Assembly (NCBI RefSeq): GCF_003432385.1
Contig: NZ_CP031841.1
Coordinates: forward strand, 1,488,001-1,552,000
From: Breoghania sp. L-A4
GTDB lineage: Bacteria > Pseudomonadota > Alphaproteobacteria > Rhizobiales > Stappiaceae
Direction of reading: 5' to 3'
DNA length: 64,000 bases
Below are positions 18,607 to 27,092 of this stretch, in pieces; position 1 is the stretch's first letter, and each line of letters starts with the position of its first letter. The translations under genes were made by a program, and so were the position numbers. The notes below the pieces were generated by a model. The model had not been told where the DNA came from. It saw only the letters and a program-made list of their open reading frames with translations, and made no database searches.

Positions 18607-19128
18607 ATGCTGATGACAGCAGGTCCTCGTCCGTTCTGGCCGCCGCTCGCTGCGGGCCTGGCCCTTGGACTAGCACTACTTTTGACCTTCGTGATCACCG
18701 GCCATGGTCTTGGGGCCTCGGGCTTCGTGACGCGGCTCGCGGCGCAGATCAGCGCCTGGCTGGCACCGGAAGCGACGCTCGCGAACGCCTACTTCGGTCC
18801 CTTCGTCAAGGCCGGCGCGGTGCTTGCCAGCTGGATCACCTGGGAAGTGATCGGCGTGCTGATCGGCGCCTATCTCGGCGCCCGCAGCGCCGGACGTTCC
18901 AGCGTGCAGATCGAGAAGGGGCCGAATGTGTCTCGCGGCCAGCGGCTCGCCTACGCGTTTGCCGGCGGCGCGCTCGTCGGCTTCGGCGCACGGCTGGCGC
19001 GCGGCTGCACCAGCGGCCTTGGCCTGTCCGGCGGCGCGACGCTGGCGGTCGCCGGCTTCGTCTTCCTGGCCGGCTTCTTCATCGCCGGCTTCCTCGTCAG
19101 CATGCTTGCGCGGAGGGTCTGGCAATGA
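18607..19128 (+). CDS. YeeE/YedE family membrane protein, first subunit
   Basis: The 173-residue protein has about four membrane segments and the YeeE/YedE core GFGARLARGCTSGLGLSGG, including the conserved cysteine thought to contact the sulfur substrate. The family imports thiosulfate or other inorganic sulfur species. ATG 18607 is preferred because GGGGAG lies just ahead; ATG 18595 is possible. Its stop overlaps the start of the second YeeE/YedE gene (ATGA), so the two halves are probably made together and form one transporter. Confidence 0.85.
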   Translation: MLMTAGPRPFWPPLAAGLALGLALLLTFVITGHGLGASGFVTRLAAQISAWLAPEATLANAYFGPFVKAGAVLASWITWEVIGVLIGAYLGARSAGRSSVQIEKGPNVSRGQRLAYAFAGGALVGFGARLARGCTSGLGLSGGATLAVAGFVFLAGFFIAGFLVSMLARRVWQ

Positions 19129-19781
19129 GCATTCCGTTCTATGACGGCGGCGTCGCCAGCGGCCTGCTGGCGGGCGTCCTGTTCGGATACGTGCTGGAAG
19201 CGGCCGGCTTTGGCAGCGCCCGCAAGCTGACGGGTCAGTTCTCGCTCAAGGACTTCGCCGTCTTCAAGGTGATGTTCACCGCGGTCCTCGTGGCGGCCGT
19301 TGGTCTCTATCTGTTGCGCGTGGGCGGCGTCATTGCCGGTAACGCCGTTTTCGTGCCGACGCTGTTCTTCTGGGCGATCGCCGCGGGCGGGATGCTGATC
19401 GGCGCGGGTTTTGCGCTTGGCGGCTACTGCCCCGGCACCTCCATCGTCGGCCTCGCTTCCGGGCGCATCGATGCGCTGGTCTTCGTGGCCGGCATGGTCG
19501 GCGGAACGGCGGTCTTCGCCTATGGCTTCGAGCCGATGACCGGCTTCTACTTCGCCGCGAAAGGGCCGGATGCCCAGCGCCTGCCCGATCTTCTCGGTCT
19601 GCCGGAATGGCAGATCCTGGCCGGGCTGATCGTCATCGCGATCCTCGGATTCCGTCTCGGCAGCAGACTGGAACGCGCCCGCGGCGGCCCGTTCACGGCC
19701 GAGGACGTCTGCGTGCCCGGCGACGCCGCCGGCGCCAAGAACAACCCCACTCCCAGCACACAGGCAGGATACGTCTCATGA
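19125..19781 (+). CDS. YeeE/YedE family membrane protein, second subunit
   Basis: The 218-residue protein has five or so membrane segments and the second YeeE/YedE core GAGFALGGYCPGTSIVGLASG with its cysteine. It starts inside the stop of the first subunit (ATGA) and its own stop overlaps the start of the phosphatase gene (ATGA). The pair is the split form of the larger single-chain YeeE transporters. Cytoplasmic tail after residue 195 is hydrophilic. Likely role is movement of sulfur compounds across the inner membrane in the sulfide-oxidation pathway. Confidence 0.87.
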   Translation: MSIPFYDGGVASGLLAGVLFGYVLEAAGFGSARKLTGQFSLKDFAVFKVMFTAVLVAAVGLYLLRVGGVIAGNAVFVPTLFFWAIAAGGMLIGAGFALGGYCPGTSIVGLASGRIDALVFVAGMVGGTAVFAYGFEPMTGFYFAAKGPDAQRLPDLLGLPEWQILAGLIVIAILGFRLGSRLERARGGPFTAEDVCVPGDAAGAKNNPTPSTQAGYVS

Positions 19782-20475
19782 AGAAATCCACCCGCAAGAG
19801 CTTGCTGAAGGCGGCCCTGGTTCCCGTTACCGCGATCGCCGTTGGCGCCGCCGTTCCCGCCGCCGTCAGCGCCCAGGCCACCAATCCCTGCGCCCCGCGG
19901 CAGCCGCGCCGGTCAATCCGTGCGCTCCGGCCGCCGCCGCCCCGGCCGCGGCGCCCGCAGCCGAAGTCCCGGCCGCGCTGCCGAAGGATCTCTACGATAC
20001 GACGACCAAGTACAAGCAGGCCGTCTACGGAAACGAGATGCCCAACATCGTCAGCAACTACCTGCGCGCCACGCCCTATATCGGCACCGGCGGCGTGATC
20101 GAGCCGACCGGCATCGAAATGCTGGCGGGGCTCGGATTCAAGACGATCGTCAACCTGAACACCGAGGAAGAAGGCGCAAAGGCGGAAGGCCCGCTGGTTG
20201 AGAAGGCCGGCATGAGCTACATCAACATCGCCGTGCCGACCAAGGCGCCGAGCAACGATCAGGTGGCGGAGTTTGCCAAGATCGCTGCCGATCCGAACAA
20301 CTATCCGATCCTGGTCCACTGCGAGTCGTCCAACCGCGTCGGCGCGCTTTGGGCGCTCTACCGCGCCTCCACGGGCATTCCGAAGGACATCGCCATCCAG
20401 GAAGGCCGCACGGTGGGTCTGAAAACGAGCCGCGAGGCGGCGGTGCGCGAACAGCTCGGCATGCCGCCGCTCTGA
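19778..20475 (+). CDS. Exported DUF442-like/tyrosine-phosphatase-fold protein; one frameshift near 19893
   Basis: The protein begins with a signal peptide (KAALVPVTAIAVGAAVPAAV) and then TNPCAP. At the C4 run 19893-19896 the frame breaks; one added C gives a repeat NPCAPAAAAPVNPCAPAAAA, an Ala/Pro linker and LPKDLYDTTTKYKQAVYGNE, leading to the catalytic domain. The HCX5R loop is LVHCESSNRVGALWALYR. Corrected length is 232 residues. Family members occur in sulfide-oxidation operons, sometimes fused to MBL or rhodanese domains. Start overlaps the YeeE/YedE stop (ATGA). The shared linker reading across the break supports a sequencing error. Confidence 0.8.
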
Positions 20476-20496
20476 GCGGAACGCCGATACGCCATG

Positions 20497-20525
20497 CGGG
20501 GCTGGCCACCGGCCGGCCCCGTTTT
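20497..20525 (+). terminator. Rho-independent terminator of the sulfide operon
   Basis: CGGGGCTGGCC (20497-20507) pairs with GGCCGGCCCCG (20511-20521) through one G-U pair and a three-base loop, followed at once by TTTTGCTTT. It lies 22 bases after the phosphatase stop codon. Confidence 0.85.
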
Positions 20526-20572
20526 GCTTTGGGAAAGCGTCCGCAAGCCATGTCCGAAGGAGGATCGATGCC

Positions 20573-21337
20573 ATGTCTGCCGAAGCCGCTGCCGTGAAGA
20601 CAAGGGCGGCCGACGCCGCAGGCCCCGATCTAGCGCGGCTTTCGCCGGAGCGGCTGGAGGCGATGCACGACGCGGCGGCGACGGTGCTCGAATGCGAGCA
20701 GGCACTCGCCAAATCCGGCATGAGCGTCGTCTCGGAGGTTCTGCGCGGGCAGGGCGACTTCGTCACCTGGGAGCGCTACCCGAAGGGCGACATCGTCGAT
20801 GCCGAGACGCACAGCCAGTATTTCTATCATGCCCATGCGGCCGAAGAGATGACCGAGGGCGAGAATGGGCACTTCCATCTCTTCGTGCGTCCGGCGGAAA
20901 TCGCGCCGGGCCTTGAGCCTTGGGACCTGCCCGGCGCCGTCGTGCCGCAGGATGAGCGCGCGCGCTTCGCTCATATCGGAGCAATCAGCGTCGACAGCCA
21001 CGGCCGCCCCTTGCGGATCTTCACCACCAACCGCTGGGTCACCAACGAGACGCTCTATCGCGCCGCCGACGTCATCGACCTGATCGACCATTTCGCCATT
21101 CGCCTGGCGCATCCCAACTGGGCGGTGAGCCAGTGGCTCAACGCCATGGTCGTGCTCTACAAGCCGCAGCTGGAGAGCCTCCTGCGCCGTCGTGACGCGG
21201 TGCTGAACGAATGGGGCGCGGCGCATCCGGGCGAGGACATGCTGGAAGACCGCCGGTTACAGAACATCGGCGAGATGGTGATCGGCCATGCGCAGCAGAT
21301 TGCCGCGATCGAGGCGGTCTTGCCGGCCGGAGCGTAG
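20573..21337 (+). CDS. Conserved hypothetical protein (DUF6969-like)
   Basis: The 254-residue soluble protein resembles a conserved uncharacterised family (I believe DUF6969). Landmarks are RLSPERLEAMHDAAATVLEC, SEVLRGQGDFVTWERYPKGD, THSQYFYHAHAAEE, and TTNRWVTNETLYRAADVIDL. No catalytic motif is known to me. It follows the terminator at 20497 with its own AAGGAGG region, so it is a separate transcription unit from the sulfide operon, although its location suggests a possible functional link. Confidence 0.7.
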   Translation: MSAEAAAVKTRAADAAGPDLARLSPERLEAMHDAAATVLECEQALAKSGMSVVSEVLRGQGDFVTWERYPKGDIVDAETHSQYFYHAHAAEEMTEGENGHFHLFVRPAEIAPGLEPWDLPGAVVPQDERARFAHIGAISVDSHGRPLRIFTTNRWVTNETLYRAADVIDLIDHFAIRLAHPNWAVSQWLNAMVVLYKPQLESLLRRRDAVLNEWGAAHPGEDMLEDRRLQNIGEMVIGHAQQIAAIEAVLPAGA

Positions 21338-21344
21338 AGGCCGC

Positions 21345-21382
21345 GGGCCGGAGCGCCGGCGCGTGAACGCCAGGTCCGGCCC
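21345..21382. terminator. Hairpin between convergent genes
   Basis: GGGCCGGA (21345-21352) pairs perfectly with TCCGGCCC (21375-21382) around a 22-base loop that can itself pair partly. It lies between the convergent DUF6969-like and histidine kinase genes. No T tract is present. Confidence 0.4.
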
Positions 21383-21387
21383 ATTCA

Positions 21388-23643
21388 TCAGCCCAAGGCT
21401 GGGTCTTCCCCGGCGTCCAGCGCCGCGCGGATGGCGACCGCCAGTTCCGCCTGATTGTACGGCTTGCCAAGCAGGTTGGCCTTCAGCCGAGTCCACTCGC
21501 CGCGGCTGCTCTGGGAGTGTTCTTCATGCTTGGGGGTGAAGCCGCTGGTGAGCAGCGCCCTCAGCCCGGGATGGATATCCCGGGCGAGCGTGGTCAGCTT
21601 GTAACCGTCGATGCCGCCCGGCATCACCACGTCGCTGAACAGCAGGTCGATGTCGTCGTGCTGCCTGAGCAGCCGCAGGGCCTGTGATCCATCGCTGGCG
21701 TGCCGGACCGTGTAACCCAGACGCTCAAGAACGGCTGCGGCGATGGCGATCAGGCCCGGCTCGTCATCGACAACCAGGATTGTTTCGTGGCCGCGCGGGA
21801 GTGGGGCGTGCGTATCCTCCGCCGGCGTCTCCGTGACCTCGCCCAGGCGGGCGCGGGGGAGGAACAGGCGGATCGTGGTTCCCTCGCCGATCTCGGAATA
21901 GATCTTCATGTGCCCGCCCGAGCGCTTGACGAAGCCATAGACCATCGCCAGCCCGAGACCGGTGCTCGTGCCGCGGGGCTTGGTCGTGAAAAACGGCTCA
22001 AACCCCTTCGCCTTCACGTGCTCGGACATGCCGCAGCCGGTGTCGCTGACGGAAATCATGACGAACTCGCCAGCCTGGCTTTGCGAATTGTGCGAGGCGC
22101 AAGCCTCGTCCAGCCACTTGTTGGCGGTCTCGATGATCAGCGACCCGCCTTCAGGCATTGCGTCTCGGGCGTTCAGCGCAAGGTTGAGAATGGTCTCCTC
22201 GAAGCCGCCCGGGTCGATTTCCACAGGCCACAGCGGATCGGTCAGAGCGAGCTCCACGTCGATCGACGCGGTGAGCGAACGTTGCAACAACTCGTCGAAA
22301 CCGCGAATGATGTCATTGAGATGGTGCAGGCCGGAGACCGGATTTTCACCCTGCGAGAACACCATCAGCTTGCGCGTGATCTCAGCGCCGCGCGTCGTGC
22401 CCGCCAGCGCGCTGTCGATGAGCTTCACGGCCGGGCTGTTCTCGTCGATCTCCAGGCGGAGGATCTCGAGGTTGCCCATGATGATGCCGAGAATGTTGTT
22501 GAAGTCATGCGCGATGCCGCCGGTCAAAAGGCCCATGGCATCCATTTTCTGGGCGCGCAGCAATTGCTCCTGCAAGGCCTTGATCTCGGTGGCGTCGGTC
22601 AGCGCGCCCAGATACGATCCGTCCTCCCCTGTGTCGATTGCACCGACCCTCATCTGCACCGGGAAGGCATCGCCGTTCTTGCGCAGTCCGATGGCGTCGA
22701 TGGGCCTGCCGGCGACCTTCGGATCGGCCGTCTGGAACAGATGCTTCAGTTCGGCATCGCGGTCACCGGGCAGCCCGTCGGCGAGCAGGGTGGATACGTT
22801 GCGGCCCACCGCGTCGGCCGCGTTCCAGCCGAATATGGCCTCCGCACCGGCGTTGAAGGTTTCGATCGTGCCTTCACTGGAGTAGATCACGAGCCCGATG
22901 GGGAAGTTCTCGAAGGCCGAACGGAAGCGTCTTTCGCTGCGTTCCAGTTCGGCCGTGCGGCGCCTGATGGTCTCGTCGAGGACCCGCGCCTGCTCGATGA
23001 ACCGGATCTGAGGCTCGATGTCGGGGCTGATGTTCTTCGCAAAGATCGCCAGCCCGCGGACGGTGCCGCCGGCGTCGCGCAAGGGCATGATCTCCCGTTT
23101 CAGCCAGGTTCGTGTCGCCTCCGTCTGATCAACATCGTCATCGTAGCTGACGATCGCCTCGCCATCGAGCGCGCGCCGATGCAGCGCCTTCCCGTGTTCG
23201 GGGATCTCGGGAGACAACTCGTAGTGCGAGACGCCAACATAATCCTGGTGTTCCAGCCCGTGGTCCGACAGCCACTGATTGCTCGCGGCCATGTAGCGCA
23301 TGTCTGAATCGAAGAGAGCGACGGACTCTGGAAATATACTTAGTAGATATCGCAGTTGCGGGATGTCGAAATTCAATGACTCATAGTCGAGCCATCTGTC
23401 GGTCCAGCTAAATGTTTGCGGAGCGTTTGCGTTGTGGGGCAAGAGAGTCTCAATGTATGGTGACAGATCCCGCGAGTTTTCAGTATATAAGCAATATATA
23501 TTCACATTTTGTGAATCCAATTCGTCGGAAAACTTGTAGAATAACGTATATCGACCATCCTCAAGGATATGTGCGTTGATCCCGCGCGTCAGACGGCGTC
23601 GCGCGTGGTGTAACGCGATTTGGTCACGGGTGATCCGGACCAC
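21388..23643 (-). CDS. PAS-containing hybrid histidine kinase with C-terminal receiver
   Basis: The 751-residue protein has no membrane segments. Order of domains: an N-terminal stretch of unknown type (1-95), PAS (about 100-215), PAS (about 240-355), HisKA with GGIAHDFNNILG (His near 378), HATPase (NLALNARDAMPEGG; TGLGLAMVYGF), and a receiver with phospho-acceptor Asp in LLFSDVVMPGG (near 670). HDFNN-type kinases are usually soluble sensors. The annotated GTG at 23643 is weakly supported; base composition of the first 100 codons is AT-richer than the rest, so the true start could be internal (for example the Met near residue 114). Confidence 0.85.
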   Translation of the reverse strand: MVRITRDQIALHHARRRLTRGINAHILEDGRYTLFYKFSDELDSQNVNIYCLYTENSRDLSPYIETLLPHNANAPQTFSWTDRWLDYESLNFDIPQLRYLLSIFPESVALFDSDMRYMAASNQWLSDHGLEHQDYVGVSHYELSPEIPEHGKALHRRALDGEAIVSYDDDVDQTEATRTWLKREIMPLRDAGGTVRGLAIFAKNISPDIEPQIRFIEQARVLDETIRRRTAELERSERRFRSAFENFPIGLVIYSSEGTIETFNAGAEAIFGWNAADAVGRNVSTLLADGLPGDRDAELKHLFQTADPKVAGRPIDAIGLRKNGDAFPVQMRVGAIDTGEDGSYLGALTDATEIKALQEQLLRAQKMDAMGLLTGGIAHDFNNILGIIMGNLEILRLEIDENSPAVKLIDSALAGTTRGAEITRKLMVFSQGENPVSGLHHLNDIIRGFDELLQRSLTASIDVELALTDPLWPVEIDPGGFEETILNLALNARDAMPEGGSLIIETANKWLDEACASHNSQSQAGEFVMISVSDTGCGMSEHVKAKGFEPFFTTKPRGTSTGLGLAMVYGFVKRSGGHMKIYSEIGEGTTIRLFLPRARLGEVTETPAEDTHAPLPRGHETILVVDDEPGLIAIAAAVLERLGYTVRHASDGSQALRLLRQHDDIDLLFSDVVMPGGIDGYKLTTLARDIHPGLRALLTSGFTPKHEEHSQSSRGEWTRLKANLLGKPYNQAELAVAIRAALDAGEDPALG

Positions 23644-24277
23644 GCCGCGTCGCTCTTCTCAGATCATTGTGGAGGCACACGATCATGCACGAGACCCCCG
23701 GCGTGTTCATCGCGCGCCGTGTGGCGGACGACATGACAGCGCCAGGGCACTCGGCAGGGTTTTGTTTGCGTTGCACCGTGACTGTCCTCCGAGCGGACAG
23801 GTATTTGGTATACCAGGAGCCGGGATTGAACGTTGTGGAGAGAGCAGAACTTAAAAAAGGGAAATTTAAACAACCATTTAAATGTGTGGCTACATGAAAA
23901 AGAAGGAAGTTGGCAGCTTTATATTTTGATATTGCGTTGGAAATACAGATTATTTGGTGCGAGAAACAAAGAGTGGGATTGTATCCAATTTAATTAGATT
24001 TGTAAAAAACAGTCGATGACTCTAGGTATATTTTCGAGCGGTATCAGGCTTGGTTGTTGCGACATTAAAAACTTAAAAATATTGGCATGATAATCGATTT
24101 TATTCGAGATCGTTGTTTGTATGGTATCTTATGAATTGCCTCAATGCGTAGTTGTCCATAGGCGTGTTCGAAAAAAATACAAAGCGGACTTTCGTTATTT
24201 ACTTGAGGTTAATTCCGCGTCGGCATGATCCGGCGAATAAAAGCAATAGAACGATATCCCTAGAGTGGAGACGCACG
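23644..24277. other. Long intergenic region, AT-rich
   Basis: This 630-base gap separates the divergent hybrid kinase and periplasmic sensor genes. About 23830-24240 is very AT-rich. A 70-codon plus-strand frame from 23684 has a GGAGG ahead but no recognisable features. The stretch probably carries long regulatory regions for the chemoreceptor pair. Confidence 0.45.
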
Positions 24278-24862
24278 ATGAACTTCCGACTTTTGATGAT
24301 GCCGCTCGCCGCAGCGGCAATGGGACTGGCCGTCTGTTCGGCCAGCGCCAATGAATTTGCACCGCAGCTGACCGAACTGGCGAACGGCGACATCGCCGCA
24401 ATTGCCCAGTCGGCCGAAGTTGTTGCCGCGGTGAAGGCCCAGAATGCGGAAACCTCCGGCTATGACCAGGCAAAGATCGACGCGCTCGACAAGCAGTGGC
24501 GCGCCGAGGTTGGCGCGTCCGATCAGCCGCTGATCAGCGCCACGCTGGCCAAGCCCGCGTCCGTATTCCTCGCCGGCAAGCGCGAGGCCAGCGGCGGGCT
24601 GTTTTCCGAGATCTTTGTCACCGACGCCAAGGGCCTGAACGTCGCCCAGAGTGACGTGACCTCCGACTACTGGCAGGGCGATGAAGCCAAATGGCAGAAA
24701 TCGTTCCCCATGGGCGCCGGCGCGATCCATCTGGGTGACGTCGAGCAGGATGAATCGACCCAAGCCTATCAGAGCCAGGTGAGCATGACCGTTACGGATC
24801 CGGATTCCGGCGAGCCGATCGGTGCAATCACCGTTGGTGTCAACGTCGAACTCTTGAACTGA
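24278..24862 (+). CDS. Exported PDC/dCache-like sensor protein
   Basis: The 194-residue protein has a signal peptide ([20 protein letters not shown]) and a mature part with PDC/Cache features: [40 protein letters not shown], then [18 protein letters not shown] at the C terminus. No membrane anchor follows the signal peptide, so it should be a free periplasmic ligand-binding domain. It sits 20 bases upstream of an MCP gene on the same strand, which suggests it is a partner that presents a ligand to that receptor. GGAG lies ahead of ATG 24278. Confidence 0.7.
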   Translation: MNFRLLMMPLAAAAMGLAVCSASANEFAPQLTELANGDIAAIAQSAEVVAAVKAQNAETSGYDQAKIDALDKQWRAEVGASDQPLISATLAKPASVFLAGKREASGGLFSEIFVTDAKGLNVAQSDVTSDYWQGDEAKWQKSFPMGAGAIHLGDVEQDESTQAYQSQVSMTVTDPDSGEPIGAITVGVNVELLN

Positions 24863-24882
24863 ACAAAGGGAGGGCGGAGGTC

Positions 24883-26553
24883 ATGAAGATGCCGAAAGCA
24901 CTTAAGAACGATGCAAAGGGGAATGGCAGCAGCCCAAGGCGTACGTCGATACGCTTCAAGATCACGGGCTATGCCTTCCTGTGCTTGTTCGCTGGTTTCC
25001 TCGTGGCCTCCGGCCTCGCCTTCTGGTCGTCGAATAAACATGCGGCCCACGATATCGAAATCGCGCAGCGACAGGTGATTAGCCTCGCCGCCGGCCAGAT
25101 TTCGGGCGGTGTGCGCTTCAAGAAAGCCGACGCAATCGACGCACTGTTCGCCAGCCTGCGAGATGACGTGAATTTTGAAGGCGCCTACTTCATTGCGCTT
25201 GACAACGACGGTGCGGTGATCTCGCAGTTGGCTGTCATCGAGGCGCAGGCCGAACACGCCATGAAGTTCGCCAAGGCGGCACTCGTAGAGAAAACAATTA
25301 TTTTCTCGGGCGCGACGGACCTTCAGGTCGCTGCCGCACCGGTCTTCTTTGGAAAATCCGAAGAGCCGATCGGTTCTGTCGCCTTCGTCCGCGACTACAC
25401 GGAGTTCTTTTCGAGCCTTCGCCAGGAATCGATCATCATCTTCGTCGTAACGATGGTTCTTGGCGGCGTCTTCCTGGTGGCCTTCAACATCCTTGTCGGG
25501 CGCTCCGTGACGTCACCGATCCGTGGCCTGACCGATGCGATGAAGCGGCTTGCCGATGGTGACACCGGGCTTGAACTCGACAGCGGCAAGCGCAACGACG
25601 AACTCAGCGACATGATGGGCGCCGTCGCCGTCTTCCGCGACAACGCGATCGAACGCTCCCGTCTTGCATCGGAGAGTGAAATCGAGCAGGCAGCCCGTCA
25701 GAAGCGCCAGCAGACCGTCGACAGCCTGATCGGCACCTTCCGCACGGAAATTCGCGAACTGCTGGACGCCGTCGGCGCCAATGCCGACAACATGCAGGAA
25801 ACCGCGCGCACCCTGACCGGCATTGCCAATGAGACGTCCGGGCAGGCTGCCGGCGCCAAGTCGGCCTCCGAGGAAGCTTCCAGCAACGTGCAGACCGTGG
25901 CCGCGGCCGCGGAAGAACTGGCGGCCTCGATCGAGGAAATTTCCCGTCAGGTCACCACGACCACTGACATCGTTGGCCAGGCGACCGCGAATGCTGCCGC
26001 TACGGACTCCAAGATTGGCGGCCTCGCCACAGCAGCCTCCAAGATCGGCGACGTGGTCAGCCTGATTCAGGCGATTGCTGAACAGACCAACCTGCTGGCT
26101 CTCAACGCTACGATCGAGGCGGCACGTGCCGGTGAGGCCGGCAAAGGCTTCGCGGTTGTTGCTTCCGAAGTGAAGGAACTGGCGACGCAGACTTCCAAGG
26201 CGACCGAAGAAATCGGGTCGCAGGTTGCTGCAATCCAGGCGTCGACTGAAGAGGCTGTGGAAGCTATCCGCCTGATCACCGAGACGATGGACAAGGTCAA
26301 CGAGTACACGTCGTCTATTTCGGCGGCCGTCACCGAGCAGGGGGCCGCCACCACGGAGATCTCGCGCAACGTCCAGGAAGCCGCGGCCGGTACACAGTCG
26401 GTGGTCGCGAACATGAACCATGTCACCGGCGCGGTCAGCGAGACGATGGAGTCGGCCAATCAGGTTCTGGTTGCCTCCGGCGAGGTCAACGAACAGAGCG
26501 GCAAGCTGCGCCTGACCGTCGACAGCTTCCTTGAGCGGGTCGCCGCCGCCTGA
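24883..26553 (+). CDS. Methyl-accepting chemotaxis protein
   Basis: The 556-residue protein has TM1 (about 27-48), a periplasmic Cache-like domain of about 135 residues ([20 protein letters not shown]), TM2 (about 183-205), HAMP (about 206-258), and a signalling domain whose conserved tip is [20 protein letters not shown] near residue 400. It has no obvious C-terminal pentapeptide for CheR/CheB docking. Likely co-transcribed with the periplasmic sensor protein upstream. It ends before a two-hairpin terminator. Confidence 0.93.
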   Translation: MKMPKALKNDAKGNGSSPRRTSIRFKITGYAFLCLFAGFLVASGLAFWSSNKHAAHDIEIAQRQVISLAAGQISGGVRFKKADAIDALFASLRDDVNFEGAYFIALDNDGAVISQLAVIEAQAEHAMKFAKAALVEKTIIFSGATDLQVAAAPVFFGKSEEPIGSVAFVRDYTEFFSSLRQESIIIFVVTMVLGGVFLVAFNILVGRSVTSPIRGLTDAMKRLADGDTGLELDSGKRNDELSDMMGAVAVFRDNAIERSRLASESEIEQAARQKRQQTVDSLIGTFRTEIRELLDAVGANADNMQETARTLTGIANETSGQAAGAKSASEEASSNVQTVAAAAEELAASIEEISRQVTTTTDIVGQATANAAATDSKIGGLATAASKIGDVVSLIQAIAEQTNLLALNATIEAARAGEAGKGFAVVASEVKELATQTSKATEEIGSQVAAIQASTEEAVEAIRLITETMDKVNEYTSSISAAVTEQGAATTEISRNVQEAAAGTQSVVANMNHVTGAVSETMESANQVLVASGEVNEQSGKLRLTVDSFLERVAAA

Positions 26554-26598
26554 CGTCTGTCAGCAGGCAGTCTTCAAGGACTGCGTTCAATACAAAAT

Positions 26599-26659
26599 GG
26601 CCGCTCCGGATATCCGAAGCGGCCAAGGGCCCGCCCGGGAAACCGGAGCGGGCTCTTTT
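26599..26659 (+). terminator. Tandem hairpins forming a rho-independent terminator
   Basis: GGCCGCT (26599-26605) pairs with AGCGGCC (26618-26624). A second hairpin, GCCCGCCCGG (26629-26638) with CCGGAGCGGGC (26643-26653; one bulged A), is followed by TCTTTTC. It terminates the MCP transcript. Confidence 0.85.
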
Positions 26660-26693
26660 CGTTGAGGTCCGTCAGGCGGCGGGCAGGCGCGGG

Positions 26694-27092
26694 TCAGGCG
26701 AGGAGCTGCCTGGAATGCGCCGCCCAGATCTCCTCGATCCGCTGTGTCAGCGTCGCGGGATCAAAGGGCTTGGTCACCACGCCGACGGCGCCGGTGTCCA
26801 TCAGCCAGGCGATCTCATGGGCCTGGGCCTTGGCGGTGATGAAGATCGCGGGAATGTTCATTGTTTCCGGGCGGAGACGGAGCTCGGCAAGGGTTTCGGG
26901 ACCCGTCAGGCCCGGCATCATCACATCGAGCAGGATCAGATCAGGGGATTCGTGCGCGGCCTTTTCGAGCGCTTCGGCGCCCGATGCATAGGACACCACA
27001 TCGTAGTTGCCGATTGCCGAGAGGATGATGGAAACGACCTCACGAATATCCGGCTCGTCGTCCGCGTAGACAATCTTCCTGAGTTGCGGCAT
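26694..27092 (-). CDS. Single-domain response regulator
   Basis: The 132-residue protein is a CheY-like receiver with no output domain: acidic pair YADDEPD, phospho-acceptor Asp in LILLDVMMPGLTG, Thr/Ala in IFITAKAQ, and the conserved Lys in VVTKPFDP. ATG 27092 (MPQLRK) has AGAGGAA ahead and lies inside the end of the upstream histidine kinase frame (53-base overlap). It is probably the cognate target of that kinase. No DNA-binding region is present, so signalling must go through protein partners. Confidence 0.9.
   Translation of the reverse strand: MPQLRKIVYADDEPDIREVVSIILSAIGNYDVVSYASGAEALEKAAHESPDLILLDVMMPGLTGPETLAELRLRPETMNIPAIFITAKAQAHEIAWLMDTGAVGVVTKPFDPATLTQRIEEIWAAHSRQLLA

Noticed and set aside
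23684-23896. Possible 70-aa plus-strand gene with GGAGG ahead
   Set aside because: No recognisable motif, hydrophobicity or conserved context, and it runs into very AT-rich sequence; kept only as a remark on the intergenic region.
27040-27092. Kinase/response-regulator overlap as a seventh definite frameshift
   Set aside because: One added base at 27169-27173 would remove the overlap, but the kinase domain is already complete without it, so the evidence is not decisive.
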